Made by a program: the position numbers and the translations under genes
Notes under the pieces: generated by a model
What the model was told of the DNA's origin: nothing
Seen by the model: the letters and a program-made list of their open reading frames with translations, nothing else
Databases searched by the model: none
Shown: positions 18,086 through 26,898 of the stretch, in pieces
Layout of the letters: every line of letters begins with the position of its first letter
How positions within the stretch are numbered: position 1 is the first letter of the stretch
NCBI GenBank assembly: GCA_024690665.1
Contig: JAILOU010000004.1
Coordinates: 1-61,370, forward strand
DNA from: Eubacterium sp.
GTDB taxonomy: Bacteria > Bacillota > Clostridia > Lachnospirales > Lachnospiraceae
Direction: 5' to 3'
Length of the DNA: 61,370 bases

Positions 18086-20387
18086 AGCGGTTATATTAAT
18101 CGCCGGAAGCTATATTATGGCAATTCTGATTTGCCTGTACTTTAAGTGGGAAACACTGATCTTTACAGGTGTTTTTGCGGTCGTCATATTTATATGGACA
18201 CTAAAACACCTTTCACAGATGAGCCGCCTCATGCTATTGATGATGGCGGCTGTCTTTTGCCTTGGAGCAGTCAATAGTCTGATGCATAAAGCGCAGATGG
18301 AATCACAACAATTTAAAAATATTCAAGATGAGTGGAGCTCGTTAACGGGAACGGTCGTTATGATTGAGGAAAATGAAAATCAGACGATCTGTTTGGTGCG
18401 CCGTGGTATTGTAAAAACGGCGTCTGAGCGTTTGCCGGTAAAGGGGATATATGTGTATCTGGACAAAGAAAAGATGCAGAGAAATACAGATGTTCAGATT
18501 GGAGATCTGGTCTTTTTTAAAGGGCGGTTTTCTGCGCCGCAAAAGAGCATGAACGAAGGTGAATTTGACGCTGAAAATTATTATAAAAGTAAGAAGATTA
18601 ACGGGTTTTTGTTTCAGTCGGTCTGCGTTCGGCGTAAGGCTGGATTTGCGCCGATCCGGCAGGGGCTGTACCGGCTTCGAATCAGATGGGAACAGGTATA
18701 TGAACGAATCCTGCCTCAGAAAGAAGCTTCTCTGGCAAAAGGAATGATTTTAGGTCAGAAAAAACAAGTTGATGAAACCATGAAAGAACTCTATGTTGGA
18801 GCCGGCATAGCGCATCTGCTTGCAATATCCGGACTGCACATCTCTATGATTGGAAGTGCTTTAAGAAAAGTGCTTAGGAAAATGCGCCTGAAAGGAAACT
18901 GGGCGGATATGATATCACTTGTCTTTGTGGCGCTTTATATTGTGATGATTGGAGGCGGAGCGACTTCGGTCAGGGCGGGAATTATGTATGGCGTTATGCT
19001 TTTGGCGCCAAGACTTAATAAAGCTTATGATATGCTTACGGCACTGGCAATCAGTGCGTTTGTAGAACTGATATACAATCCATATTTGCTGGGAAGCATC
19101 TCATTTTTGTTTTCTTATCTGGCAATACTGGGAATTGTCTGGATTGGAAAGCCGCTTGTTCATCAGTATAGGAAATCATTCAAACGAAGAAAGGGAAGTG
19201 CGCAGCGATGGAAAGATACAATTGTAGAAGGGCTTTGTATGTCCGCATCGATTCAGGTCATGTTACTGCCACTTCAGATGTACACCTATTATGAGATTTC
19301 AATTTGGACAATCGTACTGAATGTAGCTGTGCTGCCACTTAGCGGATATCTGATAGGAGATTTGTTTATTGCGGCAATTGCGGGGAGCTTTTTGTGGCAG
19401 GCCGGCGTTGTTGTGGCGATGGTCGGACGAGGAATTCTTTGGGTTTATGAGAAATTGTGTGTGGGAAGCAGCGCTGTGACAGGCAGTAACATAATCACAG
19501 GAAAGCCGTCTTTATGTCTTGTCCTTGTGATCTATCTCATCTTAATTACGCTAGGGGCAATGATTCGTTATAGCAAGGTTAGGCAGCTTGCAATCGTTGG
19601 TGGCTGCTATGGCGTGTGTATGCTGGGAACTGTTCGGATGCAGCCATCATTTGAACTTGATGTATTATATGTTGGACAAGGAGATGGCATCTTTCTTCGC
19701 ACGGACCGGGCACACACACTTTTTATAGATGGAGGCAGTACGTCAGAAGATGAAATCGGAAAGAGAACGATTCTTCCGTTTTTGAAATCAAAAAAGATTA
19801 CGCAGATTGACTACTGGTTTGTTTCCCATGGGGACGAGGATCATATATCCGGGCTTAAATATGCAATTGCAGCCGGTTATCCAATTCGGCATCTTGTGCT
19901 TGCAAAGATGCAAAAAGACCAGGAGGCGATAAAGGATTTGGCGGCGCTTGCTACGGAGTATGAGATTCCGGTTGTATATCTGTCTCAGGGACAGCGGCTT
20001 CAGTGGGAAGATACGAAGATAACGGTTGTTTATCCGGGGGATGATGCGAATCAGTCCGATGCAAATGAGTCCTGTCTGGGGCTTAAGATTTCGGATGGCG
20101 ATTTTGACGGGCTGTTTTTGGGTGATCTTGGAACCGAACAGGAAGAGGAGATTGCTGCGCAATATGATCTGGGACAGCTGGAGTTTTTTAAAGTCGACCA
20201 TCATGGATCAAAGTATTCAAACAGTGAGATACTGCTTGAAGAGATTATGCCGAGGATAGCCTGCGTCTCTTACGGCGAACATAATCGCTATGGGCATCCG
20301 CATCAAGAAGCCATGCAAAGAATTGCGGCATATGCAGGTAAGATTCACGAAACGGCAAAGTCCGGACAGTTTAAGATGGTCTATTAG
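18060..20387 (+). CDS. comEC: ComEC/Rec2 DNA-uptake channel
   Basis: 775 aa. N-terminal DUF4131-like part with membrane spans, a central competence domain with GIAHLLAISGLHISMIG (near residue 250) and many spans, and a C-terminal metallo-beta-lactamase domain (DVLYVGQGDGIFL, VSHGDEDHISGL, VDHHGSKYSNSE). It moves single-stranded DNA across the membrane. The start is uncertain: GTG at 18060 touches the GGAGG at 18055-18059, so ATT at 18069 (nine bases after the site) or ATG at 18117 are alternatives. It overlaps the GerMN gene, implying coupled translation. Confidence 0.92.
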   Translation: MKSIQLTTRAVILIAGSYIMAILICLYFKWETLIFTGVFAVVIFIWTLKHLSQMSRLMLLMMAAVFCLGAVNSLMHKAQMESQQFKNIQDEWSSLTGTVVMIEENENQTICLVRRGIVKTASERLPVKGIYVYLDKEKMQRNTDVQIGDLVFFKGRFSAPQKSMNEGEFDAENYYKSKKINGFLFQSVCVRRKAGFAPIRQGLYRLRIRWEQVYERILPQKEASLAKGMILGQKKQVDETMKELYVGAGIAHLLAISGLHISMIGSALRKVLRKMRLKGNWADMISLVFVALYIVMIGGGATSVRAGIMYGVMLLAPRLNKAYDMLTALAISAFVELIYNPYLLGSISFLFSYLAILGIVWIGKPLVHQYRKSFKRRKGSAQRWKDTIVEGLCMSASIQVMLLPLQMYTYYEISIWTIVLNVAVLPLSGYLIGDLFIAAIAGSFLWQAGVVVAMVGRGILWVYEKLCVGSSAVTGSNIITGKPSLCLVLVIYLILITLGAMIRYSKVRQLAIVGGCYGVCMLGTVRMQPSFELDVLYVGQGDGIFLRTDRAHTLFIDGGSTSEDEIGKRTILPFLKSKKITQIDYWFVSHGDEDHISGLKYAIAAGYPIRHLVLAKMQKDQEAIKDLAALATEYEIPVVYLSQGQRLQWEDTKITVVYPGDDANQSDANESCLGLKISDGDFDGLFLGDLGTEQEEEIAAQYDLGQLEFFKVDHHGSKYSNSEILLEEIMPRIACVSYGEHNRYGHPHQEAMQRIAAYAGKIHETAKSGQFKMVY

Positions 20388-20411
20388 ATTCATTTTTCTT
20401 TGATTGGGATT

Positions 20412-20507
20412 GTGGTATAATCGCCGCAGAGCGACGGTTATCGCGTAGCGTCGTCGAATACAAATAAATTTGTATTCTCCTCGTGCTTTTCGTGGTATAA
20501 TCAAACA
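20412..20507 (+). promoter_or_regulatory. Duplicated extended -10 promoters flanking a palindromic element
   Basis: GTGGTATAATC occurs at 20412-20422 and again exactly 80 bp later at 20492-20502; both are TGn-TATAAT extended -10 boxes. Between them are a structured GC-rich stretch around CGCGTAGCG (20442-20450) and the perfect palindrome GAATACAAAT-AA-ATTTGTATTC (20456-20477). The second -10 ends six bases before the ATG of the next gene, so its transcript would start at or next to the start codon. Confidence 0.6.
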
Positions 20508-21656
20508 ATGAATATTTTAAAAAAGTGCGCAGTGTTTTTTATGACGTCGGTGCTGGTTGTTTCCGGGCTGGCAATCACGCAGCAGACACAGGCGGCTACG
20601 ACTAGTACCGGGAAATTTACAATAAACAATAAGCGATATAACGCGGCATCTGACCACAGCGGAAGCGGCTGGCGATGGGACACGGAGACTGCCACGCTTA
20701 CGTTGAATGGATTTTCCTCTGATTACGGTTTGGTATTTGACAATTTATCCAAAAGCGTAACAATCAAAGTCAGGGGAACGAACACGATTTCGACAACTTC
20801 GAATGTTGCACTTGATTTTAGTGAAACGAGTCAGAACATATCTTTTGTTGGAAAAAAGAACGGAACATTGACGGTGACGGATACGGACTGCGAAGTGTTG
20901 ATGCTAGTAAAAAACAATCTGTCCATTTCGGACATGAAGATGAACCTTAGCTGCTCCGGTTCGGATAATTATAGTGGTTTGCTTGTTGGTGGTACCGTGA
21001 CGCTGGACAATATCGCAGGAAGCTGGTCATTTGCCGATGCAGATGTTGGAGTGGCGTCATTTGGCAAGATTACCAAGACGAATTCAAGTTCATCGGCGAA
21101 GATTTGTACGTATCAAACCGATGAGACCGTCATCTATTCGTTTACTACGGGAACGACAAAACAGTATACGGACAGTGATGATTTTATAGAGGAAGTGGCA
21201 AAAGAGATTACCTTTAAACAAAAGACTCCGGTTACAGGTGCTACATATACTGTTTCGGGTGTGAAATACCTGGTGACAGACAGTTCGTCTGTGACGGTAA
21301 CCGGATGTAAGAGCAGTGTGAAAAAATTGGTGATTCCCGCCACGGTTAAGATTTACTCGAAAACAATGAAGGTGACACAGGTTGAAGAAGAAGCATTTGC
21401 ATCTGATACCACACTTAAAAGCGTTGTGATTAAGGGACAGAATCTGACGAAGATCGGTAAGAAGGCTTTTTATAAATGCAGTAATATAAAGATGGTTAAG
21501 TTTTCGAAAAAGACATCGACAAAGATTGGAAAAAAAGCATTTAAAGGAATTTCTACAAGTGCTAAGATTAAGATTGTGAAAAAGTCATATAAGGCAATAA
21601 AAAAGAAAATAAAATCTTCCGGTATTTCATCCAAGGTGAAATTTGTGAAGATCTAG
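20508..21656 (+). CDS. Secreted protein with beta-helix-like N-terminal half and BspA-type LRR_5 C-terminus
   Basis: 382 aa. Signal peptide with KK n-region, hydrophobic core FFMTSVLVVSGLAI and cleavage near TQA-ATT. Residues ~35-200 are Ser/Thr/Asn-rich repeated strands (WDTETATLTLNGF, TIKVRGTNTIS) resembling carbohydrate-binding beta-helix modules. Residues ~260-382 hold LRR_5-like units (EEEAFASDTTLKSVVI, KIGKKAFYKCSNIKMVKF) and end very lysine-rich. It is probably exported and wall-associated; no LPXTG is seen. No ribosome binding site precedes the ATG, and the -10 box is immediately upstream, so the mRNA looks leaderless. murE follows after 15 bp. Confidence 0.7.
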   Translation: MNILKKCAVFFMTSVLVVSGLAITQQTQAATTSTGKFTINNKRYNAASDHSGSGWRWDTETATLTLNGFSSDYGLVFDNLSKSVTIKVRGTNTISTTSNVALDFSETSQNISFVGKKNGTLTVTDTDCEVLMLVKNNLSISDMKMNLSCSGSDNYSGLLVGGTVTLDNIAGSWSFADADVGVASFGKITKTNSSSSAKICTYQTDETVIYSFTTGTTKQYTDSDDFIEEVAKEITFKQKTPVTGATYTVSGVKYLVTDSSSVTVTGCKSSVKKLVIPATVKIYSKTMKVTQVEEEAFASDTTLKSVVIKGQNLTKIGKKAFYKCSNIKMVKFSKKTSTKIGKKAFKGISTSAKIKIVKKSYKAIKKKIKSSGISSKVKFVKI

Positions 21657-21671
21657 GAGGCAATAGTTGTT

Positions 21672-23144
21672 ATGAAATTAGAAACATTATTAGAGCGAGT
21701 AGAATATGAATTGGTACAAGGTACGTTAGATTGTGAAGTCAGCGGTGTCTTTTATGATTCGAGAAACGTAACGGAAGGTGGCGCGTTTGTGGCAATCGCA
21801 GGAACGGTTGCAGACGGACATTCGTTTATTCCAAAGGCATTAGAAGCCGGCGCGAAGGTGCTCTTTGTTGAAAAAGATGGAATTGAGGCACCGGAAGATG
21901 TCACTATTATCAAGGCAAGCGACAATCGTATTTCACTGGCGATTTTATCAGCCGCATGGTTTGGTTATCCGGCAGATCGATTAAAGGTTATTGGAGTTAC
22001 CGGAACAAAGGGTAAGACTACAACGACTTATATGGTAAAGTCTATTCTCGAAAGTGCCGGATATAAGGTTGGGCTCATTGGTACAATCGAAGCAATTATC
22101 GGTGAAGAAAAGATTCCGGCTAATAATACTACGCCGGAGTCTTATATCATCCAGGAGTATTTTGCGAAGATGTTAGAGGCAGGCTGCGATATGTGTGTGA
22201 TGGAAGTTTCTTCTCAGGGGCTTATGATGCACAGAACAGACGGATTTACCTTTGAAATCGGAATCTTTACCAATATTGAGCCGGATCATATCGGACCAAA
22301 TGAACATAAGGATTTTGAAGATTATATGCAGTGTAAAGGACTGCTTTTTAGACAATGCCGCTTAGGAATTGTCAATGGTGATGATCCACATTATCAGGAT
22401 GTTATAAAAGGACATACCTGTAAGATCGAAACTTACGGATTTGAAGAACGTGAGAATATCTATGCCAGAAATGTGAAACTTCTTCATGAGCCGGGATATC
22501 TTGGCGTTTCCTATGATGTTGCAGGTGAGGTAGAGTTCCCTGTTAAGATTGACCTTCCGGGAACCTTTAGCGTCTATAATTCACTGACGGCAATTGCAAT
22601 CTGTCATCACTTCAAGGTGTCTACCGAGATGATGCAAAAGGCTCTTTCGCAGGCGAAAGTAAAAGGCCGTATTGAGATGATTAAGGTTTCGGATGACTTT
22701 TCGCTTATGATTGATTATGCTCATAATGCGATGAGTCTTAAGAGTCTTCTTACGACATTAAAAGCATATGAGCCAAAACGAATTGTATGTTTGTTTGGTT
22801 GCGGCGGAAACCGTTCAAAACTGCGTCGCTATGAAATGGGTGAAGTGTCCGGCAATTATGCAGATCTTACGATTATCACATCGGATAATCCAAGAGACGA
22901 AGAGCCGCAGGCAATCATCGATGATATCAAGATTGGTATGGCAAAGACGGATGGTAAATATGTAGAAATTGCAGACCGAAAAGAAGCAATCAGATATGCA
23001 ATTGAACATGGTGAAAAAGGCGATGTTATTGTGCTTGCCGGCAAGGGACACGAAGATTATCAGGAAATCAAGGGCGTCAAGTATCCGATGGACGAGCGCG
23101 TCTTGATTGCGGAAGTATTAGAAGAGATAAAAAACGGAAGATAA
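21672..23144 (+). CDS. murE: UDP-N-acetylmuramoyl-tripeptide synthetase (meso-DAP adding)
   Basis: 490 aa, Mur ligase. ATP loop GVTGTKGKTTTTYM near residue 115; carbamylated-lysine region and EPDHIG follow; DNPR at residues 405-408 is the motif of diaminopimelate-adding enzymes (lysine-adding ones differ). Adds meso-DAP to UDP-MurNAc-L-Ala-D-Glu in the cytosol. AGGAGG ten bases upstream of ATG. It lies between a secreted protein and priA. Confidence 0.95.
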   Translation: MKLETLLERVEYELVQGTLDCEVSGVFYDSRNVTEGGAFVAIAGTVADGHSFIPKALEAGAKVLFVEKDGIEAPEDVTIIKASDNRISLAILSAAWFGYPADRLKVIGVTGTKGKTTTTYMVKSILESAGYKVGLIGTIEAIIGEEKIPANNTTPESYIIQEYFAKMLEAGCDMCVMEVSSQGLMMHRTDGFTFEIGIFTNIEPDHIGPNEHKDFEDYMQCKGLLFRQCRLGIVNGDDPHYQDVIKGHTCKIETYGFEERENIYARNVKLLHEPGYLGVSYDVAGEVEFPVKIDLPGTFSVYNSLTAIAICHHFKVSTEMMQKALSQAKVKGRIEMIKVSDDFSLMIDYAHNAMSLKSLLTTLKAYEPKRIVCLFGCGGNRSKLRRYEMGEVSGNYADLTIITSDNPRDEEPQAIIDDIKIGMAKTDGKYVEIADRKEAIRYAIEHGEKGDVIVLAGKGHEDYQEIKGVKYPMDERVLIAEVLEEIKNGR

Positions 23145-23157
23145 AGGGGAATCGTGC

Positions 23158-25395
23158 ATGGCGCTTTACGCCAACGTTATTGTTGATATATCAATTCAAA
23201 AACTGGACCGGCCGTTTCAATATCTAGTGCCGGAACACATGCTGGGAAAACTGGAACCCGGCATGTGTGTCGAGGTACCGTTCGGAAAAGGAAACAGCCC
23301 TAAGAAAGCTTACGTCATAGAACTTACCGATCAGGCTGAGTATGACATATCAAAGCTGAAATACATATCGAATATTCTGACCGGAGAGGTGGCAATTGAA
23401 AGTCATCTGTTTTCGCTTGCAGGGTGGATTCGTAAGTACTATGGCGGAACCATGAATCAGGCGTTAAAGACAGTTCTTCCGGTAAAATCCAAGGTAAAAG
23501 AAAACCAGCAAAAGATTATTCATTTAACAATGCGCCCGGATGAAGCGGCGCATTATTTAACGGAATTCAAACGAAAAAAACAAAAGGCCAGAGTGAGGCT
23601 TTTAGAAGCCTTGATGGAGAGCGAGACTCTGCCGCAGGAATTTTTGACACAGAAATTAAATATATCGGTTCAGACGATAAAAAGTTTTGCTCAAAAAAAC
23701 TTTGTTGAGATTGAGGTGAATAGGGTATACCGAGATCCGATTCAGGCATTTGCAGATCTTCCCATGGCAAAGCCATTTCCGTTAAATGAGGATCAAAAAA
23801 GCATTGTAGATGAATTTGTGAAAGACTATGAGGCAGCTCGCTATCAGACTTATTTGATTCACGGGGTTACCGGCAGTGGTAAGACGGAAGTATATATGGG
23901 AATGATTGATGAGGTGCTTGCCAAGGGACGCCAGGTAATCGTCCTGATTCCCGAGATTGCGCTGACATATCAGACTGTTATGCGTTTTTATAAGCGTTAT
24001 GGCAAGAAGGTTTCTATTTTGAACTCGAGGATGTCGGCCGGAGAACGTTATGATCAGTATGAGCGTGCAAAGGCAGGTGATATCTCCTTGATTATAGGAC
24101 CTCGTTCCGCGCTGTTTTTACCATTTCAAAATCTCGGGCTGATTGTGATTGACGAAGAACATGAAGGTAGTTACAAAAGCGAAACAGTTCCACGCTATCA
24201 CGCAAGAGAAACGGCGATTGCCCGTGCGAAGATGGTAGGGGCAAGTGTGGTGCTCGGATCAGCGACTCCGTCAATTGAAAGTTATTATCGGGCCAAGACG
24301 GGAAGATATCGTCTGTTTGAGCTTACAAGACGTGCCAAAAACCAGCCGCTTCCGGATACGAAGGTGGTTGATTTAAGAGCGGAGCTAAAAAGAGGAAACA
24401 AGCATATCTTCTCTGAGGCGCTTCAAACAGCGATTACCGAGAGATTAAAGCGGCATGAGCAAAGTATTTTGTTTTTGAATCGGCGAGGCATAGCCGGTTT
24501 TGTGTCGTGCAGAAGCTGCGGTGAGATTATTAAATGTCCACACTGTGATGTCTCATTAAGTCAGCACAATAATGGAACGCTGGTTTGCCATTATTGCGGA
24601 TATACCATTCCGATGGTGAAGAATTGCCCGAGTTGCTCATCGCCTTATATTGGCGGTTTCAAGGCGGGAACACAGAAGATCGAAGAAGAGATTAAAAGGC
24701 TGTACCCACAGGCAAGAGTTCTTCGTATGGATGCGGATACAACGAAGAAAAAACATGACTATGAGAAGATTTTGTCTTCGTTCTCCAATGAAGAGGCTGA
24801 TATTTTAATCGGAACGCAGATGATCGTAAAAGGACATGATTTTCCTAAGGTGACATTAGTTGGCGTACTGGCAGCCGATTTGTCATTAGGAGTCAGTGAT
24901 TATCGTGCTTCTGAGAGAACATTTCAGCTTCTTGTACAGGCAGTTGGAAGAGCCGGCAGAGGAAGTGTGCCCGGCGAGGCAATCATCCAGACTTATCAGC
25001 CGGAACACTACAGTATTCTGGCAGCTAAACAACAAGATTACACAGCTTATTATGAAAAAGAAATCGGATATCGCATTTTGATGGATTATCCGCCGGCATC
25101 GAATCTGTTATACGTTCTTGTAACATCAAAAAATGAACACAATGCACAGGCTGAGGTACAAAGAATGTACCGTGCAGTGGTAAACAGCAAGATTGAAGGA
25201 CTTGGAATCATTGGACCGGCAGAGCCTGCGATTGCGAAGATTAATGATGTCTATCGGAAGGTGCTTTATTTAAAGCATGAAGATTTGGAAATGCTTGTGA
25301 AGATAAAGGATGCGCTGGAAAAGTTGACAAAACAAGATGTGCAGTATAAAAATATTATGATACAATATGACTTTAACCCAATGAATTTTGGATAA
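23158..25395 (+). CDS. priA: Primosomal protein N' (replication restart helicase)
   Basis: 745 aa, 3'-5' superfamily 2 helicase that reloads the replisome at stalled forks. N-terminal DNA-binding domain; Walker A HGVTGSGKTEVYM near residue 235; Walker B DEEH; zinc cysteines in SCRSCGEIIKCPHCDVS and VCHYCG..CPSC near residues 450-500; motif VI QAVGRAGRG. Its last 8 bases overlap an upstream extension of def, but the real def start lies after it. Confidence 0.96.
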   Translation: MALYANVIVDISIQKLDRPFQYLVPEHMLGKLEPGMCVEVPFGKGNSPKKAYVIELTDQAEYDISKLKYISNILTGEVAIESHLFSLAGWIRKYYGGTMNQALKTVLPVKSKVKENQQKIIHLTMRPDEAAHYLTEFKRKKQKARVRLLEALMESETLPQEFLTQKLNISVQTIKSFAQKNFVEIEVNRVYRDPIQAFADLPMAKPFPLNEDQKSIVDEFVKDYEAARYQTYLIHGVTGSGKTEVYMGMIDEVLAKGRQVIVLIPEIALTYQTVMRFYKRYGKKVSILNSRMSAGERYDQYERAKAGDISLIIGPRSALFLPFQNLGLIVIDEEHEGSYKSETVPRYHARETAIARAKMVGASVVLGSATPSIESYYRAKTGRYRLFELTRRAKNQPLPDTKVVDLRAELKRGNKHIFSEALQTAITERLKRHEQSILFLNRRGIAGFVSCRSCGEIIKCPHCDVSLSQHNNGTLVCHYCGYTIPMVKNCPSCSSPYIGGFKAGTQKIEEEIKRLYPQARVLRMDADTTKKKHDYEKILSSFSNEEADILIGTQMIVKGHDFPKVTLVGVLAADLSLGVSDYRASERTFQLLVQAVGRAGRGSVPGEAIIQTYQPEHYSILAAKQQDYTAYYEKEIGYRILMDYPPASNLLYVLVTSKNEHNAQAEVQRMYRAVVNSKIEGLGIIGPAEPAIAKINDVYRKVLYLKHEDLEMLVKIKDALEKLTKQDVQYKNIMIQYDFNPMNFG

Positions 25396-25429
25396 TACAG
25401 TTTTGACTGAATTTAGGAGGATATTAATA

Positions 25430-25954
25430 ATGGCTTTAAGAGAAATCAGAATATTAGGAGATCCGGTACTGGAAAAAGTATCACGCGAGGTAAAGGAAAT
25501 TACACCGCGAATTCAAGATCTCATTATGGATATGCTCGAGACGATGTATGATGCGGCAGGTGTCGGTCTTGCGGCCGTGCAGGTTGGTGTGCTTCGAAGA
25601 GTGGTTGTGATTGATTGCGGCATTGATCCTGTGACCGGAGAAGAAGGGGAATATGGTGAGTGTGCAGTTGTCATGATTAATCCGAAGATTGTTGAGACTT
25701 CCGGAGAACAAACGGGCGATGAAGGATGCCTTAGTTATCCGGGAAAAGCCGGTATTGTGACAAGACCGGATCATGTCAAAGCTGTTTATTACGACGAAGA
25801 GATGAATGAATGTGAGATCGTCGGAGAAGGTCTTTTGGCACGTGCGATTTGCCATGAACTAGATCACCTTGACGGTCATATGTATGTAGAAAAAGTGGAA
25901 GGTGAAGTACATGATGTACAATACGCTGACCCTTCTGAAGAAGATGAGGATTAA
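25430..25954 (+). CDS. def: Peptide deformylase
   Basis: 174 aa, iron or zinc enzyme that removes the formyl group from new proteins. All three motifs are present: GVGLAAVQ (44-51), EGCLS, and HELDHLDG with the metal histidines and catalytic Glu. Start ATG at 25430 behind TTTAGGAGG; the frame is open 14 codons further upstream but without a better site. Followed by fmt, its functional partner, after 2 bp. Confidence 0.96.
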   Translation: MALREIRILGDPVLEKVSREVKEITPRIQDLIMDMLETMYDAAGVGLAAVQVGVLRRVVVIDCGIDPVTGEEGEYGECAVVMINPKIVETSGEQTGDEGCLSYPGKAGIVTRPDHVKAVYYDEEMNECEIVGEGLLARAICHELDHLDGHMYVEKVEGEVHDVQYADPSEEDED

Positions 25955-25956
25955 AG

Positions 25957-26898
25957 ATGAAAGTTATTTTTATGGGTACACCGGACTTTTCGGTTGGAAC
26001 ATTAAAAGCACTTTATGAAGCGGGTCATGAAATTGCTCTCGTTGTGACGCAACCGGATAAAGCAAAAGGAAGAGGCAAGAAGATGCAGCCGACTCCTGTC
26101 AAGGAGATGGCATTGGAACTTGGACTTGAGGTATATCAGCCAAGACGTGTGAGAGAGGAAGAGAGCATTGCGTATTTAAAGAGTTTTGAGCCGGACATGA
26201 TTGTAGTTGTCGCGTTTGGACAGATTCTGCCAAAAGAAATCTTAGAGATGCCTAAGTATTGCTGCGTGAATGTACATGCTTCTTTACTTCCGAAATATCG
26301 AGGCGCTGCGCCGATTCAATGGGCTGTTATCAATGGCGAGAAGGTAAGCGGCGTAACCACTATGCGTATGGATGAAGGCTTAGATACCGGTGATATGATT
26401 ATGACACAGGAAGTTACACTTGCCGACAATGAGACTGGAGGAAGTCTGTTTGACAGACTTGCCGGTGTCGGCGCTGACTTATGCGTTCGCACTCTGGAAG
26501 CAATTGAACAGGGAACGGCGGTATTTACGCCGCAGAACCATGACGAGGCGACGATTACGCATATGATTAAGAAAAAAGACGGGAGAATCGATTTTTCAAA
26601 GTCAGCTGTGGAGATTGAAAGATTGATTCGCGGAATGAATCCGTGGCCAAGTGCCTACACCTATCTGCATAATAAAATGTTAAAGATTTGGACGGCAACT
26701 GTTACACAGGGTGATGATACGAAGGCTCCGGGTGAGATTATTCGTGTCGGTAGTGACGGAATTGAAGTGCAGACAACAAGTGGCGGTTTGCTGCTGTGGG
26801 ACATTCAGCTTGAAGGAAAAAAAGCGATGGCGGCAGATGCATTTTTACGCGGTTATCAGCTTGAGGCTGGTACCATCCTTGGAAAGGATGAAGAATAA
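25957..26898 (+). CDS. fmt: Methionyl-tRNA formyltransferase
   Basis: 313 aa. Formylates initiator Met-tRNA with 10-formyl-THF. N-terminal VIFMGTPDFSV; formyl-transfer site NVHASLLPKYRGAAPIQWA with the catalytic Asn/His; C-terminal OB-like domain. Two bases after def and flush with rsmB. Confidence 0.96.
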   Translation: MKVIFMGTPDFSVGTLKALYEAGHEIALVVTQPDKAKGRGKKMQPTPVKEMALELGLEVYQPRRVREEESIAYLKSFEPDMIVVVAFGQILPKEILEMPKYCCVNVHASLLPKYRGAAPIQWAVINGEKVSGVTTMRMDEGLDTGDMIMTQEVTLADNETGGSLFDRLAGVGADLCVRTLEAIEQGTAVFTPQNHDEATITHMIKKKDGRIDFSKSAVEIERLIRGMNPWPSAYTYLHNKMLKIWTATVTQGDDTKAPGEIIRVGSDGIEVQTTSGGLLLWDIQLEGKKAMAADAFLRGYQLEAGTILGKDEE

